Assembly: GCA_035443185.1 (NCBI GenBank)
Contig: DAORRV010000008.1
Coordinates: 6,043 to 70,042 of the forward strand
Source: UBA2330 sp035443185
GTDB lineage: Bacteria > Bacteroidota > Ignavibacteria > Tepidaquicellales > Tepidaquicellaceae
Length of the DNA: 64,000 nucleotides
Direction: 5' to 3'
In this document: one piece after another, positions 35,435-44,928 of the stretch
How positions within the stretch are numbered: the first letter of the stretch is position 1
Layout: every line of letters begins with the position of its first letter
Position numbers and translations under genes: made by a program
The notes under the pieces: model-generated
The model's database searches: none
Told to the model about the DNA's origin: nothing
The model's input: the letters and a program-made list of their open reading frames with translations, nothing else

Positions 35435-37195
35435 CTATTTATCAAGCCATAAATGTCTAAAGTTGACCCGATGCATAGGATCAAGATAATAGCCTTTTAC
35501 ATACGGCTGAAGGAGAATATAATCTTCTTCATAAAATATCAGCATCATTGGAGCTTGTGAAACTGCTATCTGTTCCGCTTTTAAATATAATTCATATCTT
35601 TTATCTTTGTCAGTTGTAGCAATGGCTTTTTCAAAGATCTCATCAAATTCAGGGTTTTGATATCTTGTAGAATTTATCGGGCTTATATCCATTGGATTTT
35701 TAGGTACATTTTTTCCATAATATAGATTCAAAAAATTTTCAGGATCAGGATAATCTGCAATCCAAGCTAACCTGTAAAAATCTGCTCTTCCTGCATCTAT
35801 ATTATCCAGATGTTGTGCAAACTGAAGTATATTCAGCTTCATATTGACACCAAGTTCTTTTAGCATGCTTTGAATTGACTCGGCTATCTGAATATTTCTG
35901 TCACCACCTGAGTTGATCTGTAAAACAGTTTCTGGAAATCCTTTTCCGTCAGGGTAACCCGCATCGGCCATAAGCTGTTTTGCTTTTTTCAGATCAAACC
36001 CGTATCCATTAATTTTTTCTACATCATAATTTGGCATTGAAGGCGGAACAATTCCATATATCGCTCCCATATAACCCTGACCATTCAATACAAACTTTAG
36101 AATCTTATCTCTGTCTATAGCATAGTTAAATGCCTGTCTGACTTTTTCATTATTGAAGATTTTACTGGTAGTTAGAAATCCATAAAACTGAATTGATAGA
36201 GACGGAACCTTCTGCAAAACAAATTCTGAGAACTCAGGTGTTAGAGTTTTCTCAGGTGTGACAATAGATTTAAAAGATTCATTTGGTACACGATAGCTTT
36301 CATCAATATTCTTATTTCTGAATTCAAGAAGCTGCTGAGATGTCTCCTTCAGAAATTTAAACTTTACTCCATCTATATATGGAAGTTGATTTCCATGTTC
36401 ATCCTTATTCCAGTAATTAGGATTCTTTTTCAAATTAAGCTCAAGGTCTTGCTTCCAGTCAACAAATATGAATGGTCCGGTACCGACCGGATTCTGAAAA
36501 AAGTCCTGACCGTATTTTTCCACTGCTTCTTTTGGGACTACATAAGCAAACCCAAGACACATATAATAAATAAAAGGTCCGAAAGGCTTTGTCAATTTCA
36601 CTTGAAATGTCGAATCATCTTTAACAATATAACCTGAAACACCGGTAAATTTTGGATCCCTGGATTCCTTTACCGCTGCTGAAACTTCCTCATTAAACTC
36701 TTCTGCACCTTCCACATAATTTTTATAATAATCAAATCCGAGCGAACCCGATCTCGGATCACAAACTCTGTCAAATGAATATTTTACATCTGCTGCATTG
36801 AACTCACGTCCTTTTCCTTCCGGAAAACATGCGTTATCCTGAAACTTTACCCCCTTTCTCAAATGAAATGTATAAAGCATTCCATCCTCAGTGACTTCCC
36901 AGCTTTGTGCAAGCTCTGGAACAAGCTCAAGATCCTTATCAAGGTCTACAAGTAAATCATATATCTGATGTGTAACATGATGTGAAACATCGTCATTGAC
37001 TCTGACCGGGTCCAGACTTCTTACATTTTCAAGTTCATTTATCCTGTAAATGCCGCCGCCTTTTATTCCGCCTTTGAGCTGAACAATGTTATCTTTCTCT
37101 TTAGTATTATTACAACCTGAAAATAAAATTACAATGAGTACTGATATTATATATTTCAAATTTTTTATAGTTTTTTTCTTTTTAAAAATTGTCAT
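35435..37195 (-). CDS. Oligopeptide-binding lipoprotein (SBP family 5), copy 1
   Basis: From ATG 37195 the product is 586 residues: a basic start, a hydrophobic core and the lipobox LFSGC, then a complete family-5 binding protein. An upstream TTG (37231) would add 12 residues but leave an unusually long leader. Motifs include the N-terminal RSLDPVRVNDDVSHH and the VRQAFNYAIDRDKILKFV segment. The latter is identical in the neighbouring copy. It captures peptides outside the inner membrane for the OppBC-like permeases. Confidence 0.93.
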   Translation of the reverse strand: MTIFKKKKTIKNLKYIISVLIVILFSGCNNTKEKDNIVQLKGGIKGGGIYRINELENVRSLDPVRVNDDVSHHVTHQIYDLLVDLDKDLELVPELAQSWEVTEDGMLYTFHLRKGVKFQDNACFPEGKGREFNAADVKYSFDRVCDPRSGSLGFDYYKNYVEGAEEFNEEVSAAVKESRDPKFTGVSGYIVKDDSTFQVKLTKPFGPFIYYMCLGFAYVVPKEAVEKYGQDFFQNPVGTGPFIFVDWKQDLELNLKKNPNYWNKDEHGNQLPYIDGVKFKFLKETSQQLLEFRNKNIDESYRVPNESFKSIVTPEKTLTPEFSEFVLQKVPSLSIQFYGFLTTSKIFNNEKVRQAFNYAIDRDKILKFVLNGQGYMGAIYGIVPPSMPNYDVEKINGYGFDLKKAKQLMADAGYPDGKGFPETVLQINSGGDRNIQIAESIQSMLKELGVNMKLNILQFAQHLDNIDAGRADFYRLAWIADYPDPENFLNLYYGKNVPKNPMDISPINSTRYQNPEFDEIFEKAIATTDKDKRYELYLKAEQIAVSQAPMMLIFYEEDYILLQPYVKGYYLDPMHRVNFRHLWLDK

Positions 37196-37275
37196 CACTT
37201 TCTGAAAACTTAAACTATTCAATATTTTCAAGCCTGACTAATTTTATATTGGAAGCTCATTTTGAATTTCCATGT

Positions 37276-37345
<70 letters not shown>

Positions 37346-37367
37346 AATTAGAATTTTAAATATAATT

Positions 37368-39098
37368 TTATCGATTTAACCATAGTGTCCTGAAATTCAC
37401 TCTATGCATCGGATCAAGACCGTATCCGTTTACATAAGGCTGCAAAAGTCTGTAATGCTCATCATAATAAATAAAGATCATTGGTGCTTTATCTACAGCG
37501 ATCTGTTCTGCCTGATAATAATATTCATATCTTTCTTTCATATCAGATTTAGATATTCCCATTTCATAAAGTTCATCAAATTTTGCATCCTGAAATCTTG
37601 TAGAATTTATAGGGCTGATCTGCTTTGAATCCTTTGGCACATTTTTTCCATAAAATAGATTCAGGAAATTTTCAGGATCAGGATAGTCCCCTACCCAGCC
37701 GGCTCTGTAAAAATCAGCTCTTCCCGCATCTACATTATCAAGATGCTGAGCGAACTGCATTATATTAAGCTTCATGTTTACACCAATTTCTTTCAGCATA
37801 TTCTGAATTGATTCAGCGATCTGTATATTTCTGTCTCCGCCTGAATTGATCTGTAAAACTGCTTCAGGAAAACCTTTACCACCCGGATAACCTGCATCAG
37901 TCATAAGTTGTTTTGCTTTTTCAAGATTAAAATCATAACCTTTAATTCTTTCTATATCATAATCCGGCATGGAAGGCGGCACGAGACCGTGAAAGGCTCC
38001 CATATAACCTTGTCCATTTAAAACGAATTTTAAAATTTTATCTCTGTCTATAGCATAATTAAATGCCTGTCTAACTTTTTCATTATTGAAAACTTTTCCC
38101 GTAGTAAGGAAACCATAATATTGTGACCCCATTGATGGAACTGTCTGAAGTCTGAACTTTGCAAAATTTGCTGTAAGAGTTTTTTCTGGAGTTACAACTT
38201 CTTTGAAAGATTCATTAGGAATTCTGTAGCATTCGTCCAGATTACCATTCTGAAATTCAAGCATTTGCTGTGACAGCTCTTTTATAAATTTAAACTTTAC
38301 TCCTTCTAAATATGGAAGCTGATTCCCATTTTTATCCTTTGCCCAGTAATCCGGATTTCTTTTTAAATTCAGCTCAAGATCAGGTTTCCAGTCTACAAAA
38401 ATAAATGGTCCCGTCCCGACAGGATTTTGGAAATAATCTTTTCCGTAATGTTCTACAGCTTCCTTTGGCACTATATAACAATATGCAAGTGTCACATAAT
38501 AAATAAACGGACCGAAAGCAGATTTTAATTTTATCTGAAAAGTAGAATCATCTTTTGCAATATAACCGGTAACCTCTTTTATCATTATATCACGTGATTC
38601 TTTTCTGGCTAAAGCAATTTCTTCGTAATACTCTTTTGCACCTTCAACATAATTTTTGTAATAGTCATAGCCAAGTGTACCTGCTCTCGGATCACATATT
38701 CTCTCAAAGGAATATTTTACATCGGTTGCATTTATTTCCCTGCCCTTACCTTCTGGGAAACACTGATTGTTTTGAAACTTCACTCCATCTCTTAGATGAA
38801 AAGTATAGAGAAGTCCGTCTTCAGAGATTTCCCATCTCGTTGCAAGATCTGGCTGAACATGAAGATTTGTATCAAGATCGATAAGAAGATCATAAATCTG
38901 ATGAGCTACATGATGTGAAACTACATCACTAATACCTGCGGGATCCAGACTTCTAATATTTTCCAGCTCATTTATTTTATAGATACCGCCTCCCTTTATT
39001 CCGCCTGGCAGATCTGACATGACAGCCACTTCTTTTTTATCGCAGCCGCTTACAAAAATCATGAGTGCTGCTAATATGATCAGGTAATTTTTTTTCAT
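37368..39098 (-). CDS. Oligopeptide-binding lipoprotein (SBP family 5), copy 2
   Basis: The 576-residue protein has a classical lipoprotein signal (ALMIFVSGCDKK) and is homologous to copy 1 along its full length. GIKGGGIYKINELENIRSLDPAG (here seen as GIKGGGIYKINELEN) and VRQAFNYAIDRDKILKFV are almost unchanged. Differences cluster in the ligand-facing and C-terminal parts, e.g. AGWVGDYPDPENFLN against AWIADYPDPENFLN. This is a tandem duplication with some divergence, probably widening the peptide range. Confidence 0.94.
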   Translation of the reverse strand: MKKNYLIILAALMIFVSGCDKKEVAVMSDLPGGIKGGGIYKINELENIRSLDPAGISDVVSHHVAHQIYDLLIDLDTNLHVQPDLATRWEISEDGLLYTFHLRDGVKFQNNQCFPEGKGREINATDVKYSFERICDPRAGTLGYDYYKNYVEGAKEYYEEIALARKESRDIMIKEVTGYIAKDDSTFQIKLKSAFGPFIYYVTLAYCYIVPKEAVEHYGKDYFQNPVGTGPFIFVDWKPDLELNLKRNPDYWAKDKNGNQLPYLEGVKFKFIKELSQQMLEFQNGNLDECYRIPNESFKEVVTPEKTLTANFAKFRLQTVPSMGSQYYGFLTTGKVFNNEKVRQAFNYAIDRDKILKFVLNGQGYMGAFHGLVPPSMPDYDIERIKGYDFNLEKAKQLMTDAGYPGGKGFPEAVLQINSGGDRNIQIAESIQNMLKEIGVNMKLNIMQFAQHLDNVDAGRADFYRAGWVGDYPDPENFLNLFYGKNVPKDSKQISPINSTRFQDAKFDELYEMGISKSDMKERYEYYYQAEQIAVDKAPMIFIYYDEHYRLLQPYVNGYGLDPMHRVNFRTLWLNR

Positions 39099-39246
39099 AT
39101 AAAATTTTGTTTATTGATTTATTAAATTTCTAAAATGATTTAAACCTGTTAAAAAAAAATTATACTTTATAAGTAATAAAATTGAATTTGAATTATTATG
39201 TTTTTTTATCCGACTGAAAATTGCAAGAATTAATACTACATAATAG

Positions 39247-39280
39247 AAAAACGGCATTTACCATTTTGATAAATAACCGT
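39247..39280 (-). terminator. Probable terminator after oppF-type gene
   Basis: Read leftward, ACGG-TT-ATTTA pairs with TAAAT-G-CCGT and is followed by TTTTCT. The stem is imperfect but the position, 69 bases after the ATPase stop, fits. Confidence 0.5.
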
Positions 39281-39349
39281 CTTATTAAAATCTGATTTCA
39301 ATTTATAAATTAATTCATTTTTCAAAAGTATGCTCTATTATAAATATTA

Positions 39350-40351
39350 CTAAGCTGCTCTTTCTTCATTTGTCTTAGGATAACTCTCAGGATAAAGCAG
39401 ACAGCTCTGCATATGGTTTTCACTGCCGGCTAATACCGGATGAACAGTAGAGCAGTCACCAAATACTTTTGGACATCTAGGATGAAAATAACAGCCCGAT
39501 GGAACATTTGACGGCGAAGGAACATCGCCAGTCAAAATAATTCTATTTGATTTATTTCTCGGATCAGGTAATGGAACAGCAGAAAGTAACGCTTGTGAAT
39601 AAGGATGCCTTGGATCATGATAAAGCTCTTCTCTTTTCGCCATCTCAACAAGCTGTCCTAGATACATTACGCATACCCTGTCTGAAATGTGTTCCACCAC
39701 TGATAGATCATGTGAAATAAACAGATAAGTAATACCAAACTCAGCCTGAAGGTCTTGAAGTAAATTTAAGATCTGTGACTGAATTGAAACATCAAGTGCT
39801 GAAACCGGTTCGTCACATACAATAAAATCTGGTTCTACCGACAAAGCCCTTGCAATTCCAATCCTTTGTCTCTGTCCGCCTGAAAACTCATGAGGATATC
39901 TTCGTGCATGAATTTTTCTGAGACCAACAGTGTCAAGTAACTGCTCAACTCTTTTTTCAGCAGCTTCTCCTTCAGCAATCTCATGGAATTTCAAAATCTC
40001 ATTTAACATTCCGCCGACAGTGATGCGGGGGTTCAGAGAAGAATAAGGATCCTGAAAAATAATCTGCATTTTTTTTCTGTATGTCTTAAGTTCCTGTTCA
40101 CTGATCTTAGTAATATCTTTTCCCCGGAAAAAAACTTCACCGGCTGTTGGCTCGATCAGTCTCAATATTGTCCTTCCTACTGTTGTCTTTCCGCAGCCGG
40201 ACTCTCCTACCAATCCGAGTGTCTCACCTTTTTTAATAGTAAATGATACATCATCAACTGCTTTTACATTACCAATTGTTTTTGAAAATACACCTTTCTT
40301 TATTGGAAAGTATTTTTTTAAATTCTTTACCTCAATAAGATTTTCTGACAT
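39350..40351 (-). CDS. Oligopeptide ABC transporter ATPase (OppF/DppF type)
   Basis: The 333-residue ATPase has Walker A GESGCGKTTVGR, the Q-loop MQIIFQDPYSSLNPR, signature EFSGGQRQRIGIARALS, Walker B FIVCDEPVSALDVS and the C-terminal oligopeptide domain. The latter carries cysteines that may bind an Fe-S cluster (CYFHPRCPKVFGDC and SCLLYPE). The start MSENLIEVKNLKKYFPIKKG is OppF-like. The partner ATPase OppD, normally adjacent, is absent from the window. Confidence 0.94.
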   Translation of the reverse strand: MSENLIEVKNLKKYFPIKKGVFSKTIGNVKAVDDVSFTIKKGETLGLVGESGCGKTTVGRTILRLIEPTAGEVFFRGKDITKISEQELKTYRKKMQIIFQDPYSSLNPRITVGGMLNEILKFHEIAEGEAAEKRVEQLLDTVGLRKIHARRYPHEFSGGQRQRIGIARALSVEPDFIVCDEPVSALDVSIQSQILNLLQDLQAEFGITYLFISHDLSVVEHISDRVCVMYLGQLVEMAKREELYHDPRHPYSQALLSAVPLPDPRNKSNRIILTGDVPSPSNVPSGCYFHPRCPKVFGDCSTVHPVLAGSENHMQSCLLYPESYPKTNEERAA

Positions 40352-40576
40352 ATAAAATAAATGTTAAGATATTGTAATTTTTAGAGATAAATATAATTCA
40401 TTGAAATTGTAAAAACAATCAAGTTGAATTTCTATATTTTTATTTTTGGTAAAGGCTTTTTAATTTAGTATCAAATTTTGATAAAATACATATTGCCATA
40501 AAATATTTTAAAATATGTTTTCATTAATTATTGAAAGAAAGTTGACAAGCAATAATTAAGAAAATTATCCTTATTT

Positions 40577-40604
40577 TTGACACTATTCTTAATTACAATA
40601 TCAC
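40577..40604 (+). promoter_or_regulatory. Possible sigma-70-like promoter for dedA-type gene
   Basis: TTGACA (40577-40582), 16 bases and TATCAC (40599-40604) lie 41 bases before the ATG at 40646. A second TTGACA is at 40542-40547 without a good -10. The consensus for this lineage is uncertain. Confidence 0.3.
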
Positions 40605-40645
40605 TAAATTGAATGCTTTCAAATCAAATTATATTTTAACTATTA

Positions 40646-41275
40646 ATGGATTTAATTTCAGATTTTTTTACTAATCTCAAGGACCTGGAAGGACTCATAA
40701 GATGGGGCGGGTTGACAGTTCTTATTATTATTATATTTGCTGAGACCGGATTACTTGTTGGATTTTTTCTGCCTGGTGATTCACTTTTAATTACAGCGGG
40801 TTTGATTGCTGCACAGGGATATTTGGATATTTATATGTTAAATGTTTCACTTATTCTGGCTGCTATCATTGGAGATCAGGTCGGCTACTGGTTTGGTAAA
40901 AAGACCGGTCCAAAAATTTTCAAAAGAGAAAAATCACTTTTCTTTGCAAAAGACCATTTAGTCAAAGCAAAACATTTTTATGAAAAATACGGAGGGAGAG
41001 CAATTATATATGCGAGATTTGTTCCATTTGCAAGAACCTTCGCACCGATAGTTGCAGGAGTAGGTGAAATGGATTATAAAAAATTTATATCATTTAATAT
41101 TTTTGGAGGAATATTCTGGGTGTCATCAATGACTTTACTCGGTTACTTTTTTGGTAATATTCCATTTATAAAAAAGAATTTTGAATTCGTCATTATCGGA
41201 GTTATAATTTTATCTATAGTACCTATTATAATTGGATATTTGAGTCACAGAAAAGAAACTAAACTAAAATCTTAA
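40646..41275 (+). CDS. DedA family membrane protein
   Basis: The 209-residue inner-membrane protein of the DedA/VTT family has FAETGLLVGFFLPGDSLLITAG (quoted here as ETGLLVGFFLPGDSLL) and the conserved Arg-containing ARFVPFARTFAPIVAG. The GxxxG-rich end is also present. DedA proteins flip undecaprenyl phosphate or phospholipids across the membrane. Its stop lies 12 bases from that of the convergent flippase-like gene. Confidence 0.93.
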   Translation: MDLISDFFTNLKDLEGLIRWGGLTVLIIIIFAETGLLVGFFLPGDSLLITAGLIAAQGYLDIYMLNVSLILAAIIGDQVGYWFGKKTGPKIFKREKSLFFAKDHLVKAKHFYEKYGGRAIIYARFVPFARTFAPIVAGVGEMDYKKFISFNIFGGIFWVSSMTLLGYFFGNIPFIKKNFEFVIIGVIILSIVPIIIGYLSHRKETKLKS

Positions 41276-41287
41276 GACAGGGTTACA

Positions 41288-42319
41288 TCATCCGGTTTCT
41301 GGTTCAGTTTCTGATTTTGTGAATTCTTTTGCTTTTTTAAAAGTGAGGTTTTCTTTCAGAAAAAAGTAAGCTCCAATCAGTATCAGGCTAAGTAGTCCAA
41401 GTAAATGACTAACAGTAGCATATCCAAAAGCAGTCTCACTATTTATTCCATATATATTCACAAGAGTAGCAGTACAGAAGAAATGATATATACCTGCTGA
41501 GTTTGCAGGCAAAGGAACTGTTACTGCAAATGTGATCATAGTCAAAACAAGATTTGCATCCAGCAGATTAAGATCCATATCAAATGCCAGAAAGGTCAGA
41601 TATGTCGAACAGACATAAGAAAACCATAGTAAGACTGTTAGTAAGAATATTTGCAGATAGTATTTCGGGTATTTGATAAAAAGGAATCCATTTATAAGAG
41701 ATACAAATACTTTTCTAATTTCCGAGTGAAATTTTTCAGGGAGAAATTTCCTTGCTATCTTGTCTATGATCTCTTCAGATCTTTCCAGATTAAAAAGTAT
41801 CACAATTATAACTATTATAAAAAGAAGTAAAAAAATAAATGTGTATAAAGAAATTGCTTCAAGATTGTAACCTTCAAATGTTGAGGATAATTTTTGTTTG
41901 AAATACATTATACAGATCCCGAAAGATACTAACATAGTCAATACATCAAAAACTCTCTCGACAAGTATTGTTCCAAACGCTGATGCCCTAGAAATTTTTT
42001 CTTTATTTGCAAGTAATACAGGTCTGTATATTTCTCCTGTTCTCGGGATTATACTGTTCATCATATAGCCGATCATTGTTGATGAAAACAGGTTGTAAAT
42101 TGGTAAATCCTTTTTCAAAGGATTTAAAAAATATCTCCATCTTAAAGCTCTTATATAACTTCCGATCACTACACCGGTAAATGCTCCGGCAAGAGCATAA
42201 AAATAATTTGCACTTTTTAATTTTTCAAACAACTCACTAAAGTCATTCCCTTTGAAGGCAAGATACAGGAAGAAAAAAGTAATAGCAAATAAGACTATTG
42301 TCTTTAAATATTTTTTCAT
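41288..42319 (-). CDS. Flippase-like (UPF0104/LPG synthase TM-type) membrane protein
   Basis: From ATG 42319 this is 343 residues with about eight transmembrane segments; TTG 42331 would add four residues. Family landmarks are an early YIRALRWRYFL, then NSIIPRTGEIYRPVLLANKE, ILVERVFDVLTML and the late PANSAGIYHFFC. The fold is that of the AglD/MprF flippase domain; no synthase domain is present. It may move lipids or lipid-linked sugars. It is preceded upstream by lolA with a terminator between. Confidence 0.85.
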   Translation of the reverse strand: MKKYLKTIVLFAITFFFLYLAFKGNDFSELFEKLKSANYFYALAGAFTGVVIGSYIRALRWRYFLNPLKKDLPIYNLFSSTMIGYMMNSIIPRTGEIYRPVLLANKEKISRASAFGTILVERVFDVLTMLVSFGICIMYFKQKLSSTFEGYNLEAISLYTFIFLLLFIIVIIVILFNLERSEEIIDKIARKFLPEKFHSEIRKVFVSLINGFLFIKYPKYYLQIFLLTVLLWFSYVCSTYLTFLAFDMDLNLLDANLVLTMITFAVTVPLPANSAGIYHFFCTATLVNIYGINSETAFGYATVSHLLGLLSLILIGAYFFLKENLTFKKAKEFTKSETEPETG

Positions 42320-42356
42320 TTTGTCGCTCAAATATTTTACTAAATGTAAAATTAAA

Positions 42357-42388
42357 AAAGTTAAGCAATTATTAAATTGCTTAACTTT
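42357..42388 (-). terminator. Intrinsic terminator after lolA
   Basis: A perfect 14-bp stem (AAAGTTAAGCAATT with its complement) with a four-base loop. Read leftward, it is followed by TTTAATTTT. It lies 29 bases past the lolA stop. Confidence 0.88.
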
Positions 42389-42416
42389 ATTTTTAATATC
42401 TTAATACCAAAAATTG

Positions 42417-43043
42417 TTATCTTAGATCAATTATTTCAACTCCTTCAGGAGGAGTGAAACTGAATTTAGAAGAATTCACACCTGAATCCAGTGTAATATC
42501 TTTTAATGAATAAGTGTTTGTGGACTCGGAAGTAACAATATTTATTTTTCTGATAAAATCTTCTTTTTTATCTATCCAGATTGTTGCACTTTTCACAGAA
42601 CCACTGTTTCTTGGTGAAAGCTTAATTACATAGCAGTCCACGCCGTTAATATTTTCTTCACCCTGCAGATCCGAATAGAAATTTTCGGGATAATTAAATA
42701 AGAATTTATTAGGTGAGAATGTGCTACCGTCATCCTTATAAGTATCTATAACTACTTGTTTTTTCTTTGGAGAATATGACCAGGAAGTCTCGCCATCTGT
42801 TATAATAATCTGTCCACCCGCTTCTATTCTGTACTTATTGGTTTTCTTTATATATATAGTACCTGAAGATGAGTTTGCTTTACCACTTTTTCCTTTTCGG
42901 GTTTCAGTAAAAGAAGCTTTTGCGTCAGAAATATTTTCATATTTTGACTGTACTTTCTTTATAATCTCCTGAGCATCCTGTGCAAAAGTAAAATTTACAG
43001 ATATGAAAAAAATAAGAATTAGTATTTTTAATAAAATATTCAT
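42417..43043 (-). CDS. lolA: Outer-membrane lipoprotein carrier protein LolA
   Basis: LolA carries lipoproteins through the periplasm from LolCDE to the outer membrane. The 208-residue protein has a signal peptide ending at FTFAQ and the half-barrel pattern of LolA. Landmarks are ASFTETRKGKSGK, NKYRIEAGGQIIITDGETSW (quoted in part as YRIEAGGQIIITDG), YSPKKKQVVIDTY and the C-terminal FTPPEGVEIIDL. No LolB is seen, as is usual in this phylum. The 219-base upstream gap (43044-43262) holds no gene. Confidence 0.9.
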   Translation of the reverse strand: MNILLKILILIFFISVNFTFAQDAQEIIKKVQSKYENISDAKASFTETRKGKSGKANSSSGTIYIKKTNKYRIEAGGQIIITDGETSWSYSPKKKQVVIDTYKDDGSTFSPNKFLFNYPENFYSDLQGEENINGVDCYVIKLSPRNSGSVKSATIWIDKKEDFIRKINIVTSESTNTYSLKDITLDSGVNSSKFSFTPPEGVEIIDLR

Positions 43044-43262
43044 TTTGGATTTAATTAGTTGGTAAATTATTAATTTTAATTATGGTTATCAATTTAAATA
43101 ATTATCCTACTTTTAGAATTGTATTTTTAAAATCATTTCGGACAAACAGGTTAATTATATTAAAACTGATCATTTTAAATCCATTATAACAAAGTTAATA
43201 TAATTTGTTCCGGAATAATGAAAAATTTATTTTTAAACAGAAAGAATTAATTAATATTTTAA

Positions 43263-44120
43263 CTAATGCCAACCGTTTCTTTTAAAACTTATCAGTTCAA
43301 GAGTAACGCTTCCAATGATAACATTCATTTGGGACTTTAAAGGTACTCTTGCTTCATCATCTGAAAACCAACCTGCAAATTCACCGCTAAGACCAAAAAC
43401 TCCTTCAAAATTGGCTACTCCGTTACATCTGAAAGAATTTAAATCTTCATCAAATACTGGAACAAATATTTCTTCTTTTTGAGAATTAAAATAATAATTG
43501 ACAGAAGTTTCTGATTCATTCATAAATACTGGAATCATAAAATTATCAGATGAAAATGAATTTAGTCGTGACTTAAAAAACAAAGAAAGACCGTCCTGAA
43601 ATTTTACATTATTATTGAAAGGTATATTTTTATCAATTTCAATATTCCCCAAATTATTTTTTAAAACGTAAACGTAATTAGAATCATAATGGAACTTATA
43701 CTCGATCTCTATTTTTCCATCGTCTTTAATTTCTGTAGCCTTGAATCTAATAGTATATAATTCATTTCCATTATAAAGCATTTCAGATTCAAAATTACTG
43801 TTCAGATCTACAAATGGAATTCCTTTGTTTGATCTCATTGTACAGGTTGAAGTATAAATTTCATTTGATCCGACAGTTTTCTTTCCAGTGAGTTTTATAG
43901 TTACATTTCCGATTTCAATAAACCCATAATTTACAGTGTAATTTAGCTCCTCCCCGACCTGTAAAACTTTTGACTGAGACATTGCAACATTAAATAAAGA
44001 CAAAGACGAAAATAAAGAAATACACCAAATTAAAATGTTCGAATATTTGTATATTTTATTTATAAATTGAAATTTCACTTTATTGATTTTATTTATTTTA
44101 AAAATGGTGGAGGAGTCCAT
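43263..44120 (-). CDS. DUF3108 domain secreted protein, copy 2
   Basis: The product is 285 residues from ATG 44120, with a long basic leader before the hydrophobic core (ILIWCISLFSSLSLFNVAMSQ, seen in two parts). A GTG at 44078 would remove a 28-base overlap with the upstream gene and give a normal signal peptide. The mature part starts GEELNYTVNYGFIEIGNVTI, a DUF3108 hallmark, and ends VPLKSQMNVIIGSVTLELI. Function is unknown; the domain suggests a periplasmic beta-rich protein. It is a tandem paralogue of the next gene. Confidence 0.8.
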   Translation of the reverse strand: MDSSTIFKINKINKVKFQFINKIYKYSNILIWCISLFSSLSLFNVAMSQSKVLQVGEELNYTVNYGFIEIGNVTIKLTGKKTVGSNEIYTSTCTMRSNKGIPFVDLNSNFESEMLYNGNELYTIRFKATEIKDDGKIEIEYKFHYDSNYVYVLKNNLGNIEIDKNIPFNNNVKFQDGLSLFFKSRLNSFSSDNFMIPVFMNESETSVNYYFNSQKEEIFVPVFDEDLNSFRCNGVANFEGVFGLSGEFAGWFSDDEARVPLKSQMNVIIGSVTLELISFKRNGWH

Positions 44121-44920
44121 TTAGCTTTTTTGTATTCAATTAATTCAAGCACAACATTTCCAAGAGAAGAATTAAAGTATGCCTTAATCGGAACTCTATA
44201 ATCATCATCCGAAAGAAGCACTAAAAACTCGCCTTTAAAACCAAACACTCCTGTGAAATCAGATGTTCCTTCCATTTTTATAACTGCTATTTCATAATTC
44301 GTTTTTTCTATTTTTATAACTGTCTTATTTACATTGTAAGAATATCTTACTGATGATCCTTCCCCTTCCGAAAAGACTGGGATATTATAATTTTTATTTG
44401 TAAACGAATTTAATCTGTATTCATACATCCATGAAAGTTCATCTCTGTATCTGATATGTTCTTTTATTGGAATCTCTTTATCAATTTCAAGATCACCATC
44501 AGTTTCTTTTGAATATTTAACCATGTATTTTTTATAATTAAATCTGCAGTCCTGACGTGTAATAGATCTGTTTCTGAAATTAGTTTCATAAAATTTATTT
44601 GAGAACAATTCTTCCTCATCTTTTTCTTCTACTTCACTGAATTCCATTTCGGTTTCAAAAATATCATTTACAGTTATGAATGGTACTTCAGGGTAGGTTT
44701 TTACTTCAAGTCTGGCATTGTAAAATGTTTTTTTACCAGTCTTTTTTGTGTTAGTAAGGACAAATTTCATGTATCCGAGCTTTATAAATCCGTACGAAAT
44801 TTCATACTTTAATTCTTCTCCTGTTTCAAAAACATTATCCTGTGAAAAAGCTTCATTCGCAATTATTCCGATTATCAGAATTGCCGAAATGAAGCTTCTT
44901 CTTAAGATATTTAAAATCAT
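44093..44920 (-). CDS. DUF3108 domain secreted protein, copy 1
   Basis: The 275-residue protein has a signal peptide (ending at NEAFSQ). Its mature start GEELKYEISYGFIKLGYMKF matches copy 2 in the same position. Shared later patterns are FTGVFGFKGEF with DDDYRVPIKAYFNSSLGNV, against FEGVFGLSGEF and DDEARVPLKSQMNV. Both copies therefore come from one ancestor but have diverged widely. It lies eight bases after the S41 protease, so the three genes form one operon. Confidence 0.85.
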   Translation of the reverse strand: MILNILRRSFISAILIIGIIANEAFSQDNVFETGEELKYEISYGFIKLGYMKFVLTNTKKTGKKTFYNARLEVKTYPEVPFITVNDIFETEMEFSEVEEKDEEELFSNKFYETNFRNRSITRQDCRFNYKKYMVKYSKETDGDLEIDKEIPIKEHIRYRDELSWMYEYRLNSFTNKNYNIPVFSEGEGSSVRYSYNVNKTVIKIEKTNYEIAVIKMEGTSDFTGVFGFKGEFLVLLSDDDYRVPIKAYFNSSLGNVVLELIEYKKAKWTPPPFLK

Positions 44921-44928
44921 TTCTGATT